DNA of 64,000 bases from Saccharina japonica (taxonomy: Eukaryota > Sar > Phaeophyceae > Laminariales > Laminariaceae), in contig MEHQ01000798.1 in the NCBI GenBank assembly GCA_008828725.1, forward strand, positions 49,783 through 113,782. The letters are read 5' to 3'. The position numbers and the translations under genes were made by a program. Below are positions 13,901-23,800 of the stretch, in pieces. Every line of letters begins with the position of its first letter. The first letter of the stretch is position 1. The notes beneath the pieces were generated by a model. It worked only from the letters and a program-made list of their open reading frames with translations. It had not been told where the DNA came from and did not search any database.

Positions 13901-14371
13901 GGAGAGGAACAGACATCACGCCCTAGCCTAGCACTTCGCAAAGGGCTAAAGGCTGAGGGGCTACGTAGCCATCGCATTTGCGTTCTCTCGGCCTACTTGT
14001 AGAGCCCTCTTATCGTTGGGCATCTTGGAGATTGGAGAGTAGAGAGAAACAGACCCAGCGTACCATCCACACACGTGCCCACGGCGGTCGCGCGAAAAAA
14101 ACGAAAATATCGCGCGCGCCGTTGCGTCAGTGCCACGGAGTCTAGCCTAGGGTAGAACGCCTGGCACCATAGTACCGACTTCGCAATCCGACTGCGGGTG
14201 CACACGTGAATGGTCTCCCTCACCTCCTCTTCCCGGCTGCCCTCCCCACATTCCTCGAGGAGGCCCTCCAGCATAGTATCCCCCCTGGTTATTGTTGGGC
14301 GGTCCCCCGAAGGGACCTCCGTTGTGAGGTCCAGGACCTCCCGGCGGCCGCGGCGGTCCTCCTCCTTGCAT
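754..14371 (-). CDS. RBM25: RBM25-like pre-mRNA splicing factor (partial, 3' end off the left edge)
   Basis: Nuclear RNA-binding protein of the RBM25/Snu71 family, which acts with U1 snRNP in 5' splice-site selection. Exons on the minus strand in transcript order: 14224-14371 (start MQGGGPPRPPGG), 12641-12721, 10005-10157, 8679-9150, 7671-7817, about 6523-6822, 4808-4930, 3935-4062, 2719-3365, 1873-1982, 754-930. All junctions are GT-AG and phases agree throughout, except one frame break inside 8679-9150. Domain order is the family's: Gly/Met/Pro-rich N-terminus, one RRM, acidic and coiled-coil segments, an Arg/Ser/Asp/Glu region and a C-terminal PWI domain. The identified coding length is about 829 codons against about 843 residues in human RBM25. 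The PWI domain is cut after ...QRALPQ, so the last exon should lie left of base 1. Exons 1 and 2 occur a second time at 12162-12309 and 10597-10677, in a duplication that is probably an assembly artefact. The start codon is the first Met of the Gly/Pro-rich exon; an upstream non-coding exon is possible. Confidence 0.93.
1507..1715 (-). repeat. Dispersed G-tailed repeat, second full-length copy
   Basis: Homologous to 21324-21531 over its whole length with scattered substitutions, in the same orientation. It is located in an RBM25 intron, downstream of exon 10. Confidence 0.7.
2719..6822 (-). CDS. RBM25: RBM25-like: acidic, coiled-coil and RS-like exons 6 to 9
   Basis: Exon 6 (about 6523-6822; the acceptor could instead give an upper end at 6807) carries SDDEDEEKEELITSEIEKFR, which matches the conserved acidic helix after the RBM25 RRM. 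Exon 7 (4808-4930, 41 codons) is almost entirely Arg/Lys/Glu/Gln and is a predicted coiled coil (AERDRKLEEERKQELQRK). Exon 8 (3935-4062) is rich in Asp and Lys. Exon 9 (2719-3365) starts with alternating Ser-Arg, continues with RD/RE dipeptides and a Gly run, and ends in a Glu block. Such regions are disordered, phosphorylated and direct nuclear-speckle localisation in the animal family. Exon 8 ends in phase 2 and exon 9 starts with the single completing base; exon 9 ends in phase 1, matching exon 10. Confidence 0.88.
3638..3716. repeat. 38-bp direct repeat, two copies
   Basis: GGACGATAATCGTCGTGAAT followed by CGCGAGCGAGCATTCGGA is repeated back to back with one C/T change. It is preceded by a GAGGAGGA-rich tract (3580-3640) and lies in the intron between RBM25 exons 8 and 9. 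Confidence 0.9.
4261..4495. mobile_element. 235-bp MITE related to the one at 20683
   Basis: Imperfect terminal inverted repeats (GGGCCTTTATTATCGAAG against GGGCCGCTATAATCGAAG), TAAA on both flanks, and the same T-rich to A-rich interior with long poly-T and poly-A runs. It lies in an intron of the RBM25-like gene between exons 7 and 8. Confidence 0.6.
4951..4984. repeat. GGGT tetranucleotide run
   Basis: Eight GGGT units that lie about 20 bp upstream, in transcript direction, of the acceptor of RBM25 exon 7 (upper end 4930). In the transcript they are CCCA units. Confidence 0.95.
6926..6978 (-). repeat. Truncated dispersed G-tailed repeat
   Basis: Only the G-run, GTGTAC, TTTTCATGCTATGGCCGTAG and a few further bases match the full-length copies, so the element is truncated after about 50 bp. 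Confidence 0.55.
7671..9150 (-). CDS. RBM25: RBM25-like: RRM-encoding exons 4 and 5
   Basis: Exon 8679-9150 encodes a Gly/Met/Pro-rich lead followed by the RRM. INVYVGKL is RNP2, the helix is EELLWCCGRVDKWNR, and KAFGFCTY is RNP1 with its aromatic residues. The RRM ends in exon 7671-7817, which starts LLNDLELAGQSILVKV, the family's last beta strand. Both exons meet in phase 0 (donor GTGCGG). The first part of exon 8679-9150 reads in one frame (GMAGRGPGMGGG...) and the RRM in another. The exon is 472 nt, one base short of keeping frame, and the switch lies at about 9018-9050. A sequencing or assembly deletion is the simplest reading. A 72-nt intron (donor GTGCCA, acceptor GCAAG) would also restore frame but has no pyrimidine tract. 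Confidence 0.92.
8027..8276. repeat. Inverted repeat, about 40-bp arms and 165-bp loop
   Basis: TCTTGACCCACAAATCGTAC and CAGATAAAGTACCAAA at 8029-8066 are repeated in inverse near 8232-8273 (TTGGTGCTTTATCTGGTACG, ATTTGTGGGTCAAGA). It lies in an RBM25 intron between exons 4 and 5. No target duplication was identified. Confidence 0.75.
10578..12620. repeat. Copy A of a 2.04-kb tandem duplication inside the RBM25-like gene
   Basis: This copy matches 12622-14682 almost base for base, with a few substitutions and short indels (for example an extra TGATCAGTCT-type insertion near 13205 in copy B). It carries duplicates of RBM25 exon 2 (10597-10677) and exon 1 (12162-12309), which encode identical protein. 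An internal direct repeat of about 140 bp occurs twice at about 10985-11283, around a conserved CGTGCGATCAGTCTTGGCGT. A single N at 12621 separates the copies. Haplotype duplication during assembly is more likely than a true tandem duplication. Confidence 0.95.
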
Positions 14372-14682
14372 GTTCCCTTCTTTAACGCTACCCTGTGTTG
14401 TACGAGAAGTTCCAGGTGTTCGCCGCCGGCGCCGAAAAGAGCTGCGGATGTTCGATGGGTCTCCATTTATTGTGAAGGCGTTTTGATATGGACAAACGAA
14501 CAGCGCCCTTTCACGAGGAACAACGTAAGGAAGCCAAACACAGCTTGATCGCAGGGCCACGTGCAGGGCGCAACAGGGGCATAGCTTCATCGAAATAGGT
14601 GCGTTAGTCTCTGTGTTCGCGTGAACCCGGAGATAGGAGTGAAGAAGTAGGCGGGCGTCCCCTGTCTTTCTTGTTGTCGGGT
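12622..14682. repeat. Copy B of the 2.04-kb tandem duplication
   Basis: Starts immediately after the lone N at the same base (AGCGAAGGCG) at which copy A starts, and ends at the same TTGTTGTCGGGT at which copy A stops. Exon 1 (14224-14371) and exon 2 (12641-12721) of the RBM25-like gene in this copy are taken as the reference exons because 14683 onwards continues uniquely. Confidence 0.95.
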
Positions 14683-15811
14683 TGGTTTCGTTTGGCGTAG
14701 CCATGTCGTCAGCAGGGAACGAGCCGCCGGGCAGTGTCCGTAACACGCGCCGTGCATACCTCGCGGACTGAACTCGTGGCAGTTTCGATTCATATCCTTT
14801 CAGGGCCTCGTGGTGTAGCACGGTGTCTACTGATGGGATAGACCCCTTGCTGTGGGAGTAGCGTTAGCAACCCGTTTGGAAGTATGACGTTTATTGGAAT
14901 GCACTTTATTGAGGGGCCTCGGTTCACCTGCTATGAAAACCGTAATGGCGAGCAAGAGAACAAGCGAACCGTGTGCCACAGGTTTGGGTTTGGAGATCAG
15001 AGCACGAGAGCACGAGCAAGAGTGGCTCTCTTCTTGATGGTTGCTTCGTTGAACGGACTCGACTGAGCGAGTTTTTCTCTTCGCTGCTTGCGTGGCTGAA
15101 TGGAGACGATCGAAAGCAACGCGTTGTGACCACGAAAGAACCTTCACGTATATATGTATTATCGCGCGAAGAAACCAACGCAAGCTTTCCACGCTTCTGC
15201 CTGCAACGCGCACGCTTACGACGACGGCCGCTCCTCCTGCCTTGACTTGTGTGATCAAAACAATTCCTGACCTGCGATTACAAGTGCAGCAGAGCAGCAG
15301 AGCTTGGCTCGTGGGCATGCGGCGTCTAGGCATCAATATGTACAGTCGCAGTAGTATTGCATCCGTTCTCTGAGTGCGTCAGTTCGCGTGGACATTGGTC
15401 GTGTGTCGCGCGAACGGCTTGCGACTTCATTTCGTACTGCGTTTAGCCTTTTGGCCCACCGCAAATCCAACCGCAGGACGTACGTAGCACACAGCGAGGC
15501 ACGAGCCAGAGCACGTTGCTACTGTAGTACATGAATGACAGCAGTTCATAGCAGTACATCGTAGACAGAGTAGACTCGCCATGCTAACATAAATGCTGTT
15601 CTCTACAGACGCGCCCACCCACGCTTTCCGAATTCCGACTTTCGGTGACACAGCGGTCCCTACAATCAAAGCCCCACCACCCCTGTGTGCCGTTCGTCCA
15701 TCCTCATACTACTGTGCCACAATCTGTGCCCCAGTATACGACTAACGCCTCTCTAAACGTGGTATGCCTTAACGTTCCCGTTCGTTGCGCACGCGGGACA
15801 GAATCTTAGCA
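14372..15811. other. Divergent intergenic region between RBM25-like and OSCP
   Basis: The two genes are transcribed away from each other, so 5' UTRs and both promoters should lie here. I see no clear TATA box or repeated operator-like site and no conserved coding segment. Confidence 0.5.
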
Positions 15812-18800
15812 ATGGCTCTTCGGACAGCCGCGGCGAGATGCTGCCCCCGGCCGGCCGCAATGCGGTCTTTCTCGGCCGCTGCCGCCAAGACAGCCGGTGG
15901 CGCTTCCGGTAAGACACCAACCCCAAACACGAGGCGCGCTGCACCGCACTGCGCTTTTTGAGGGGAGGAGGGGGGGGCCTAACGAGAGTTGATGGCGAGA
16001 CATGATTGGTTGTCGGGTTTTTTTGCGGGAAGACGACGGCTGTGCACCTAATATTACTACTACTGTTGTATCTACATGTACTCGCAGCGAGTACAAATAC
16101 GTCTTTGGCAGGCGTTTTCACGAATGCGGTTTTCCGTTTTTTACGGTTGGGAGTTTCCACACATGGGACAAGGAGGCAGCAATGCTTAGGGCGACGGTGG
16201 TATTGCCCCCTTTAGAACTACGCCCACGTTTTGGGGGGGGAACTACTTGGATTTAGTGTGTTTTTTTGTGCAGCAGTATAAGGTTAAAGCGTTAATTAGT
16301 CAGCTCAAGTGAAAGGTATGGTTGTAATATTTTATACCAGGTACGTGGGACCTTGCTACGCGTACCGTGCTCCCAAAACGGAGGTGGAGTTGTACATACA
16401 TTAACTAACCACGTCGTCTCCCGTTCTTGGATTGCGCTGCTGTCAGATGTGAACCACGACCCGCCGCTCAAGCTGTACGGCATCCCCGCCCGATACGCCA
16501 ACGCGACCTACTCGGCTGCGTCCAAGGCCGGGCAGCTTGAGATGGTGCAGCGAGACCTGGATGCCTTCCAGCACGTGAGGAAACCGTCATTTGTATTCTC
16601 GTACATACATAGCTTGAGCCATTTTCTTGTATCAGCTGGGTCGTTTTTTTTTGTCTGGTGTTTAGTCTGGCACATGGCACATCCGTCTGACCCTCTCGCG
16701 ACGCCGCCGACGTGTATCTTATCTGGTTTGCGGTTTTTGGTTTACCGCTCCGGGAGCAAATGCAAGGACCTTTTTGCATACCACGTACGGGTATTCATTC
16801 TACGTCCTTACATTTGCGTCCAGCAGGAATTAAAAAGATATGTGGATGACGCAAGCTTGGTGTTCGGAAAGTTGGCGTGGAATTAAAAGGGCTGTTTTCC
16901 TGTATGACATCAATGTATGTGTGTGTGTGCAGACCCGGCCTCCGCTTTACGGTCACCCCTCCGGGCGCGAGTCGTCGATCCCCCTGACAAATAAGAGAAA
17001 CGAGCCCGCAACGTTTGCGTCGAAACTATTATCTCTTGCTGGGGAGGGGGTGAGGTCTACGCGGCCGTACGGAGAGGTTGAGGGCGTTCAGAGAGTCTCC
17101 CCGTTCAGCGCCGCGCATGCGATCGCGTCTTCGTTTCCCTCTACGGTTAAGGTTTACCTGGTACGGTGCATGCATGCAGTTCCTGCGCTGCGCCTAAACA
17201 CCCCCCCCCCCCTCTCCCCCAACCGTTCTTCAGGTTTTCCTATCACAAGGCAGGCTTGCAAGGATTACCGCATCTCTCGACCCACCCTCTAGGATAATTC
17301 CAAAAAAGACGAGCGAAAACCAAGTGACCGATCCCTTGCGCCCGAGAGCCCGCCTGCCTGCCCCCCTGACCCGTCCGGTCCGCTTTTGCTCCTCCGGTGT
17401 TGCATCCGTCGCAGATCATCCGCACGAACGCCAACTTCAAGGCGTACCTTACCAACCCCACCATCTCCCGCGGCGCCAAGGTGGACATGATCGACCAGGC
17501 TTTCGACGCCAAGTCTAAGACGTCGTCGGTATCGAAGAACCTTCTTCTCACCATGGCCGGTAACGCCAGGCTGGGCGACACCGAGAAGGTGCGGTGACCC
17601 GATAGCCCCTGAACAGGCTCAATCTAAAGTCCGGAGAGCCCCCGCTCCCCCGCCCTCCACCCACCCACCCACCCACCCGCAGCGCCGCTTGCTCTGTATT
17701 TGTTTCCAAGTACGTTGACTGGCGGGGTTTTGATCTGGTCGTCCGCCCGCTCGCCTCTCGCTCGTTGTGGTGGCCGTTTTATTTTTCGGATGGCCGGTCC
17801 CCGACGCCCGTGTGCACATGCATGCATGCAGGTCAATGAACTCCTTGAAGGGTAACTGCACCTGCGCTTGGGAGATAAACTACTTGACATTAGAGTTGAA
17901 ACATGTTTGCACTATTAATAGTAATATTACGGGGTGGGCTAATGTGGTAAACATAGTAATCAGGATCTACGATGGACCCCAAAAACCATGTACGTATATA
18001 TCCCCTCATGTTTACACACCATATTTGGTTATGATTACTATTCACAGTATGTTGCCCGTACTACAGTAGTGAAAAAGGTGGAAGGTTACCCCCTTAACTG
18101 ACTGCATACCAGGTACCTGCTATGTACCAGGTACATATTTTTGGGACGAGGTGCTTACCAGGTGTATTTCGAGTGGAACCATATGTCGGCAGTAGTCCAA
18201 ACACGCTAAGAAAGGTCGTACGGTTGTCGGTGTTTCAGGCTACGTTCGGTTTTTATAACAGCCTGGTCCGGCGTGCTTTCTGTGCTGGCCCCTCTCGTGT
18301 GAATAGGTGATCGACGCGTACACCCGCATGTTGAAGGCCAAGAAGGGCGAGATCGACGCCATCGTCACCACCGCCGAGCCCCTCACCCCTCCCCAGGAGA
18401 AGGCCTTGGCCGCCGGTCTCAAGGCGCAGGTACGGTACTCTTCGGGCGTTTCGGCTTGTCTTCGTCCGATGCGGCGAAATTGGTTTGCTTCGTTTTTTTC
18501 TGTTTTTAGTTTTAGTTTTTTTTTATACTCCCACTGACCTCCCAGGCGGATTTTTGTTGTTGTTGTTGCTAAATTGCAGCGTCGGCGCCGCTGCGTGGTT
18601 CCTGGCGGAAATGAAACGCTTGGAGCTTTTGATCCCTTCCCGCGATATCAGGCCTCTGCTTTCGGTCGGTGGAATGCTGTTGTCGTACTTGGTAGCTTGG
18701 TTTGAGCCACCAGTGCGGTGCTGAAACCACGGCCGAATGCTGTTTGTTTTTTTTTTTGTAACACGGCGTGATTTTTTTTAGTGCTTTTTTCTTCCCTGTT

Positions 18801-19430
18801 TCCATTCGTCATGTCATTTTTTTTTCTATTTCTTTTTTATTTACATATATTCTTGATATAAAGCTCCACGACCTTGACGCGATTTGGTGGGAACGTTTTT
18901 TTGGGATGGGTGGGTACATCGGTTCCGAATTTTCCAAGACTCTTATCGGGTCACGGTCCGAACCCGGGGGTCGGGTCAGGAAGGTGTCGAAATCTCACGG
19001 ATCGGGTCGGGTCGGGTCAGGAGGTTTTCAAAATTTCACGGATCGGATCCGGTCACCGTCACCCAACCCGACCCGACCCGACCTGATCCGCAAGCTTTGA
19101 CCCCACCCACCCGTGAACAACCGTGTGGTACGGTAAGAAGAACCGCGTCGTAGAGTAACCCGCATCGTCCCTACCGGTGTGCGCCAAGGCCAGCCTCTCC
19201 CCGCTCAAAAATTGGTGTTGATCCCCCGCGTCACTCACACACTCACGCACGCACGCACGCACGCGCTCGCTCTCTTTTTTTGTTTTTTTGTATCGGCAAC
19301 AAAGGTGGGCGCGAACGAGACGATCGTCCTCCAGACGCAGGTGGACCCCACCCTCGTGGGAGGGTTGACGGTTCAGATCGGCGACAAGTTCATGGACCTC
19401 TCTATCTCGAGCAAGATCGCGTCCATGAAG
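15812..19430 (+). CDS. ATP5O: Mitochondrial ATP synthase subunit O (OSCP / delta family)
   Basis: Peripheral-stalk subunit that joins F1 to the stator of mitochondrial F1Fo-ATP synthase. Five exons: 15812-15908, 16447-16574, 17415-17588, 18307-18429, 19305-19430, with phases 1,0,0,0, giving 216 codons, close to human OSCP (213 residues). Residues 1 to about 30 (MALRTAAARCCPRPAAMRSF) are Arg/Ala/Ser-rich without acids, as expected of a mitochondrial presequence. Next come LKLYGIPARYANATYSAASK (family N-terminal helix), the segment TNPTISRGAKVDMI, SVSKNLLLTMAGNARL, and near the end VDPTLVGGLTVQIGDKFMDL, the C-terminal signature of the family. Introns are GT-AG with acceptors as weak as GAATAG and CAAAG. 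Reading through the last donor (GTGCGT) reaches a stop at 19470-19472 after 13 extra residues; a short terminal exon further downstream is equally possible and was not found. Confidence 0.95.
18950..19090. repeat. GGGTC-type degenerate tandem repeat in OSCP intron 4
   Basis: Runs of GGGTCGGGTC and TTCACGGATCGG units, followed by an inverted CCCGACCCGACC block at about 19064-19082. It lies within the intron and adds no coding sequence. The inverted blocks could pair in the transcript. Confidence 0.7.
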
Positions 19431-19811
19431 GTGCGTATCATACGTAGCGGCAGTTTCAATATCATCAAATAATACCAGTATTGTTTACGACTGGGCCCAG
19501 CTTCGACAGAATGGTTGATAGTCCACGCTAACTCACCCGTTACATCTATAAGAACATTCCAAGAATTTCCCTAGGAAGTCGGGGTTAGGATTCGAGTTAA
19601 GGTTTTAAGTCAAGTACTAAGTACCATTAGTGAGTACCTGGTATATTTCAACCATTTTACGGAAGATGGGTCAATTCGTAGGCAGCCCTCCTACGTATGA
19701 CCACTGTATACCTGGTATGCATGTGTACGGCGCACCGCCTTTGCGCCGGGAGCACAAGATAGCAACCTTCGCGGCATATCGCACAAAGAATGTTACGGTT
19801 TCACGCATCTA

Positions 19812-20160
19812 ACAGATCAGATAGATCAGATAGATCAGATAGATCAGATAGATCAGATAGATCAGACAGATCCCCATCGGACAGATCGGATAGGTCCCCA
19901 TCACCAGACATATCAGATAGATCCCCATGACCGGACAGAGCAGACAGGTCCCCATCACCGGACAGATCAGATAGACCCCCATGACCGGACAGACCAGACA
20001 TGTCCCTATCACCAGACAGATCAGATAGGTTTCCGTCACCGAACAGATCAAACAGATCCCCATGACCGGACAGATCAAACAGATCCCCATGACCGGACAG
20101 ATCAAACAGATCCCTATCATCGGACAGATCAGACAGATCTCTGTCACCGGATAGATGATA
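19812..20160. repeat. GATC-rich satellite
   Basis: Starts with about six perfect AGATAGATC units (10-bp period), then diverged 24-36-bp units of the form ccccatgaccggacagatcaa. Related GATC-rich tracts occur at 53050-53860, 55627-55760, 58355-58740 and 63530-63730. Its open frames (DLSGHGDLFDL repeats on the minus strand) are a by-product of the period and not a gene. Confidence 0.85.
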
Positions 20161-20682
20161 TCCCCATTTCATGATGTAGATATTTCAGTGCAGGTATATA
20201 TATCCCTGATCCATATTATCTGCACTCTCTTATCAATAGTAGATCACGTCTGCCGGGTGGGACGTGTATGGCATGGCTCTCAGCATATGTCTTCCGAACG
20301 GGGTCTGTATAGCACGGTTCTCGCACAGCACGACATCACGGCTAGACAGGATTCGGAAGGTCTATTGTAGATCATGCATGATCTGTCCGGTGTGTAGGTC
20401 ATGATCTGTTCGGTGTGTACGTACAAGGTTTTACTTTACTGCGACCACGCAGCCCTTTCGAGACGAGGGGAGGGGGGGGGGGGGGTGCAGCATTATTAGA
20501 AGGCTACGTGTAAGGTTTTGGTGAAAAGCTCAGGTCTGGTGCACGTTTGAGGTTTCATTCAGTGCAAGGCTGAGAGATAGTGACAGGCTACGCACGCTTT
20601 CGAGCGGCCCGATGTCAGTTTCGACGCATGCTATAAAAGACGATGGAGATGCACCCTTTTTCTGAGTGTGGTCACTTGCTTA

Positions 20683-20928
20683 GGGTCGTTCTTATCGAGC
20701 AACTTTTTTCCAAAATTTCCAAATATTTTTTTCGCGCAATTTTTTTAGGACTTCCATATTTTCCAAAAATAATTTCCAAAATTTGGAATGCGAAGCCTTC
20801 CAAATATTTTGCCCTCTGTAAAAAATCCAAATTTCCAAATAAATCCTGTTTTTTCTTGATTTTCTTGTTTTTTTTGGAAAATTTCTTTGGAAAATTTGGA
20901 AAAAAAAGTGGCTCGATAAGAACGACCC
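20683..20928. mobile_element. 246-bp PIF/Harbinger-like (Tourist-type) MITE
   Basis: Perfect 18-bp terminal inverted repeats (GGGTCGTTCTTATCGAGC) flanked on both sides by TTA (20680-20682 and 20929-20931). A 3-bp TTA duplication and GGG-starting ends are typical of PIF/Harbinger-derived MITEs. The inside is T-rich then A-rich (TTTTCCAAA / TTTGGAAAA) and would fold on itself. No transposase is present. Confidence 0.75.
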
Positions 20929-21323
20929 TTATAGTACAGGAAAAAATGTCCCACTCAAAAAAATACGTTTTTGGAGCAAAATAAAAGTGTTACCCGATGA
21001 TCAATACCATGGGCCCTAAGTACACAATGAAAAATATTGCAACACGAGAATGAGGAGCTCGATCATCCAGAAAGCGTTCCACTCAAATATTGCTACTTCA
21101 ATCGTAGCACGCCTGTTTTTTTTCGTGTGGGTTTCCCACGGTTGTGTCCTAGGGAGGGGGGGGTGGGTGGGGGGGGGGGCTACTCATTTGTTGCTGCCCT
21201 TAGGTATTTACTATTACCACGCATCCCTTTCGAGACGGAGCACCGTTCCTACTCCTGATAGAGACACCCTCAACATTTGGGGCGCTCATTACGTTATTTC
21301 ATAGTTACAAATAAGAGCTTTTT

Positions 21324-21531
21324 GGGGGGGGGGTGTACTCATGTGTGCATCGGCCGTAGTCATAGACCATAGACCCTCGCATCCCTCGACAACTGCCGGG
21401 ACAGAGCACGTTGGGTTTTCACCAGGCAGACATTGCTTGCACCAAGCGCGAAACGCCGTGAGGTATTGGGCGAGTCGCATGGAGGGTGAGCTGCATCCTG
21501 CTAAGAACCGCCTCTGAGGCGGACTTGCATA
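21324..21531 (-). repeat. Dispersed G-tailed repeat, full-length copy
   Basis: About 200 bp, similar to 1507-1715 across its length (G-run, GGCCGTAGTC, GACCATAGACCCTCGCA, GGGACAGAGCACG, GCAGACATTGCTTGCACCAA, GGTGAGCTGCATCCT). Shorter copies at 6926-6978, 43521-43660 and 43862-43906 share only the G-run end. This suggests a retrotransposed, 5'-truncated element read on the minus strand and ending in a C-run. Confidence 0.7.
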
Positions 21532-22353
21532 TGGACGACAACTTCAATGAGTTAATTTAATTTCTGGTGTGGCCACTTCCGGAGACAGCAATGGGTTTTA
21601 CTATGTAACTGCCTCGCGGACGCCTTACCATATTAACACTACGGAACGACCATTCCCCTTTGCGGAACAAAGGTTCTCCACCCCGCACAAATTGATCTAC
21701 TCGACCGCCAGCTTTGGTGACCGCCAAAAAAAAATAACAAAAAAAAACGGCACCCTGGTTGTCTAGCTCACGCAGCGAGTGGCGTGTTTTACAGCGTCGT
21801 TGCCAACCGACGCCAACCCAACCTATAAATATATCATATATTTATAGGGGGGGGGGGGGGCTAAATTTTTGGGTATAGCTACCAGCCATGCTGCCGTGGT
21901 TAAGCCGAGCGAAACTAAAAACGGCGAAATGTTCTGCGCGTCCTGCCTGTATAGCCTTTGTGCTATTAATACTACAAACATATTTATTTAAAATTAAAGT
22001 ATATGCAGCTTGTCCCCGAAACGTTGATCGATGTGCTAACCATCCCCCCGCCCGCCCGCTCCGGCCCGATTCGTGCCCCCCTTCCCCCCCCCCCCCCGCC
22101 GCCGCCTTGTGGTACGCAGACCCTCATGCAAGACGCATCGAGCTAAGGGCTCATTTACTCTCGAGGCATTCTGCTCGATGGAGATGGAGACGATGCGCCT
22201 AGCCTAGCCTATGGCGCGCCTCCGGGGGGGTGGGGTGGGGCGCGGCAGCCAGCAGCAAGCTTAGCTAGACGGAGCTCCGCTTTATCCTTTGCTACGGCGT
22301 GACTAGTATCTCGCCAGGCCTTATTTTCGTTTTTTGTTTCAGGCTTTCACTGC

Positions 22354-22480
22354 AGTGCCTCAAAGTGGGGAGTAGCTCTAAGGGTTTGGGCAGTGCCTCA
22401 CAGTGAGGTGTAGCTCTTTGTTGCGATTTGGGCAGTGCCTGAAAATGTGGAGGTGGCTCCAACGCCTTGGGTGGGCCAAA
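22354..22480. repeat. Three-copy direct repeat of about 45-50 bp
   Basis: Units begin CAGTGCCTCA(A/C)AGTG or CAGTGCCTGAAAATG, then GTAGCTCT or GTGGCTCC, and are separated by TTTGGG. Spacing is regular; the function is unknown. Confidence 0.6.
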
Positions 22481-23800
22481 ACGGAGTTACTTACTGATTA
22501 CTCACTTATAATAGTGACCATGGCGTCGTATGACGACGAGAGCTTAAAGCGAGGAATGGAGAAAGTTCGTCTGTTTCGCGGCCAATTTTGCCCTTGTTTT
22601 TCGTTTTCCGGCCGTTTTTTCCGCGCCGCTTCTGGTTTGTTTCGCTTAAGGACAAGAAAAAACGATTATAAAAATGTGAAAATGTGTGAGTTGGCTCGTT
22701 TGGTCGAGGGCGATCGTGGGATCAAGACTACTCTGACTCACTCGCATATACTCGTACCAGGTATTATATGCCAAGACGACGTACGAAGTGACGGAATTCA
22801 TGTCCTGGTCGATCGTTACGCGTGCAACTACTGTCCATTGGTTGTTTGCCTCCAAAGCCCGCGTTGGATTGAAGGTTTTAGTTTCAGCAGAACTCCCAAC
22901 AGCAGCAGTGCTACGTAGACTGTCAGATCGAAAGCTGCGCTTATTGACACCGTTAGGAGGCACGGCAACCATCGTCATGTCATCCAATCTCGTGCTCGCT
23001 CTATCGGAGGAGGCGTTTTTTGTCTGCGTCTCGCTTTTTGTTCGGAACTATCAACTATCATCGTCGATGTGCGCCGATTTGCTGCAGCAGTACTTCCATT
23101 AAATTTTCCGAAACAAGCCTGGCATGAAGTCTGAGCTATTGTTGATGGTTTGTCGTCCCATGTCCTGTGGCGCTGACAGTTCACTTGTACGTGGACCAAT
23201 TTTCCGTTTTCCCCAGGAATGTTTCCATGCTTACGCTTTCTACCCTCATTTATACGGATGCGGCGACACGCCGTGGCGCTTCGTCTCAGGCAAAAAAGGG
23301 GATTTGCTTCTTTCATTATAAAAGCGAAAACTCGTACTATCATACGTACTGCTGCTGCTGCCGTACGCGGCGTGGTAGTATACCTGGGATGCTCGTACTA
23401 TTATAACGCGGTACAAGCAAGCAGTACACAGGTAGGAGTGGTAAACCTGGGATACTACAACAGTACATACTACACTAATATACGAGTAGGAGAGGGGTCA
23501 GGTGAAAAATCGAGTACATCCTCATACAGAATTGTACGCTTACGTATATGTATACGCGTACGTAGGGAAACTCTGTGGGGGAAGAAGCAAGAAAACCCAA
23601 CGGCGAACAACATCGCCATCGCCATGAAACCACGTAAAAACCGTTACAAGGTTTCCTCATATACGAAAAAAGGCCCAACCACGAACCGGTTTCGATCTCG
23701 CCGCATTATTTCACGCCGAATATTGGCGAGTGGCGAGGGTGTGGAGCGAACCTGGTAATCAAAATTTCCTGGCACAACACATACTGTAAACGAGTGTACG

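Larger units (their letters stand above)
19431..23800. other. Intergenic region rich in repeats, no gene recognised
   Basis: Holds a GATC-rich satellite (19812-20160), a G-run (about 20467-20486), a 246-bp inverted-repeat element (20683-20928), a dispersed G-tailed repeat (21324-21531), a 25-bp hairpin (21824-21848) and a three-copy repeat (22354-22480). I inspected open frames at about 22400-23100 on both strands and saw no conserved motif. Confidence 0.6.

Noticed and set aside
14884-15336. 169-residue frame upstream of the RBM25-like start
   Set aside because: No conserved motif; it lies in the divergent promoter region and its codon pattern looks random.
22403-23758. Overlapping open frames of 100-180 residues on both strands
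   Set aside because: No motif, no phase-consistent neighbours and mixed AT-rich composition; not supported as a gene.
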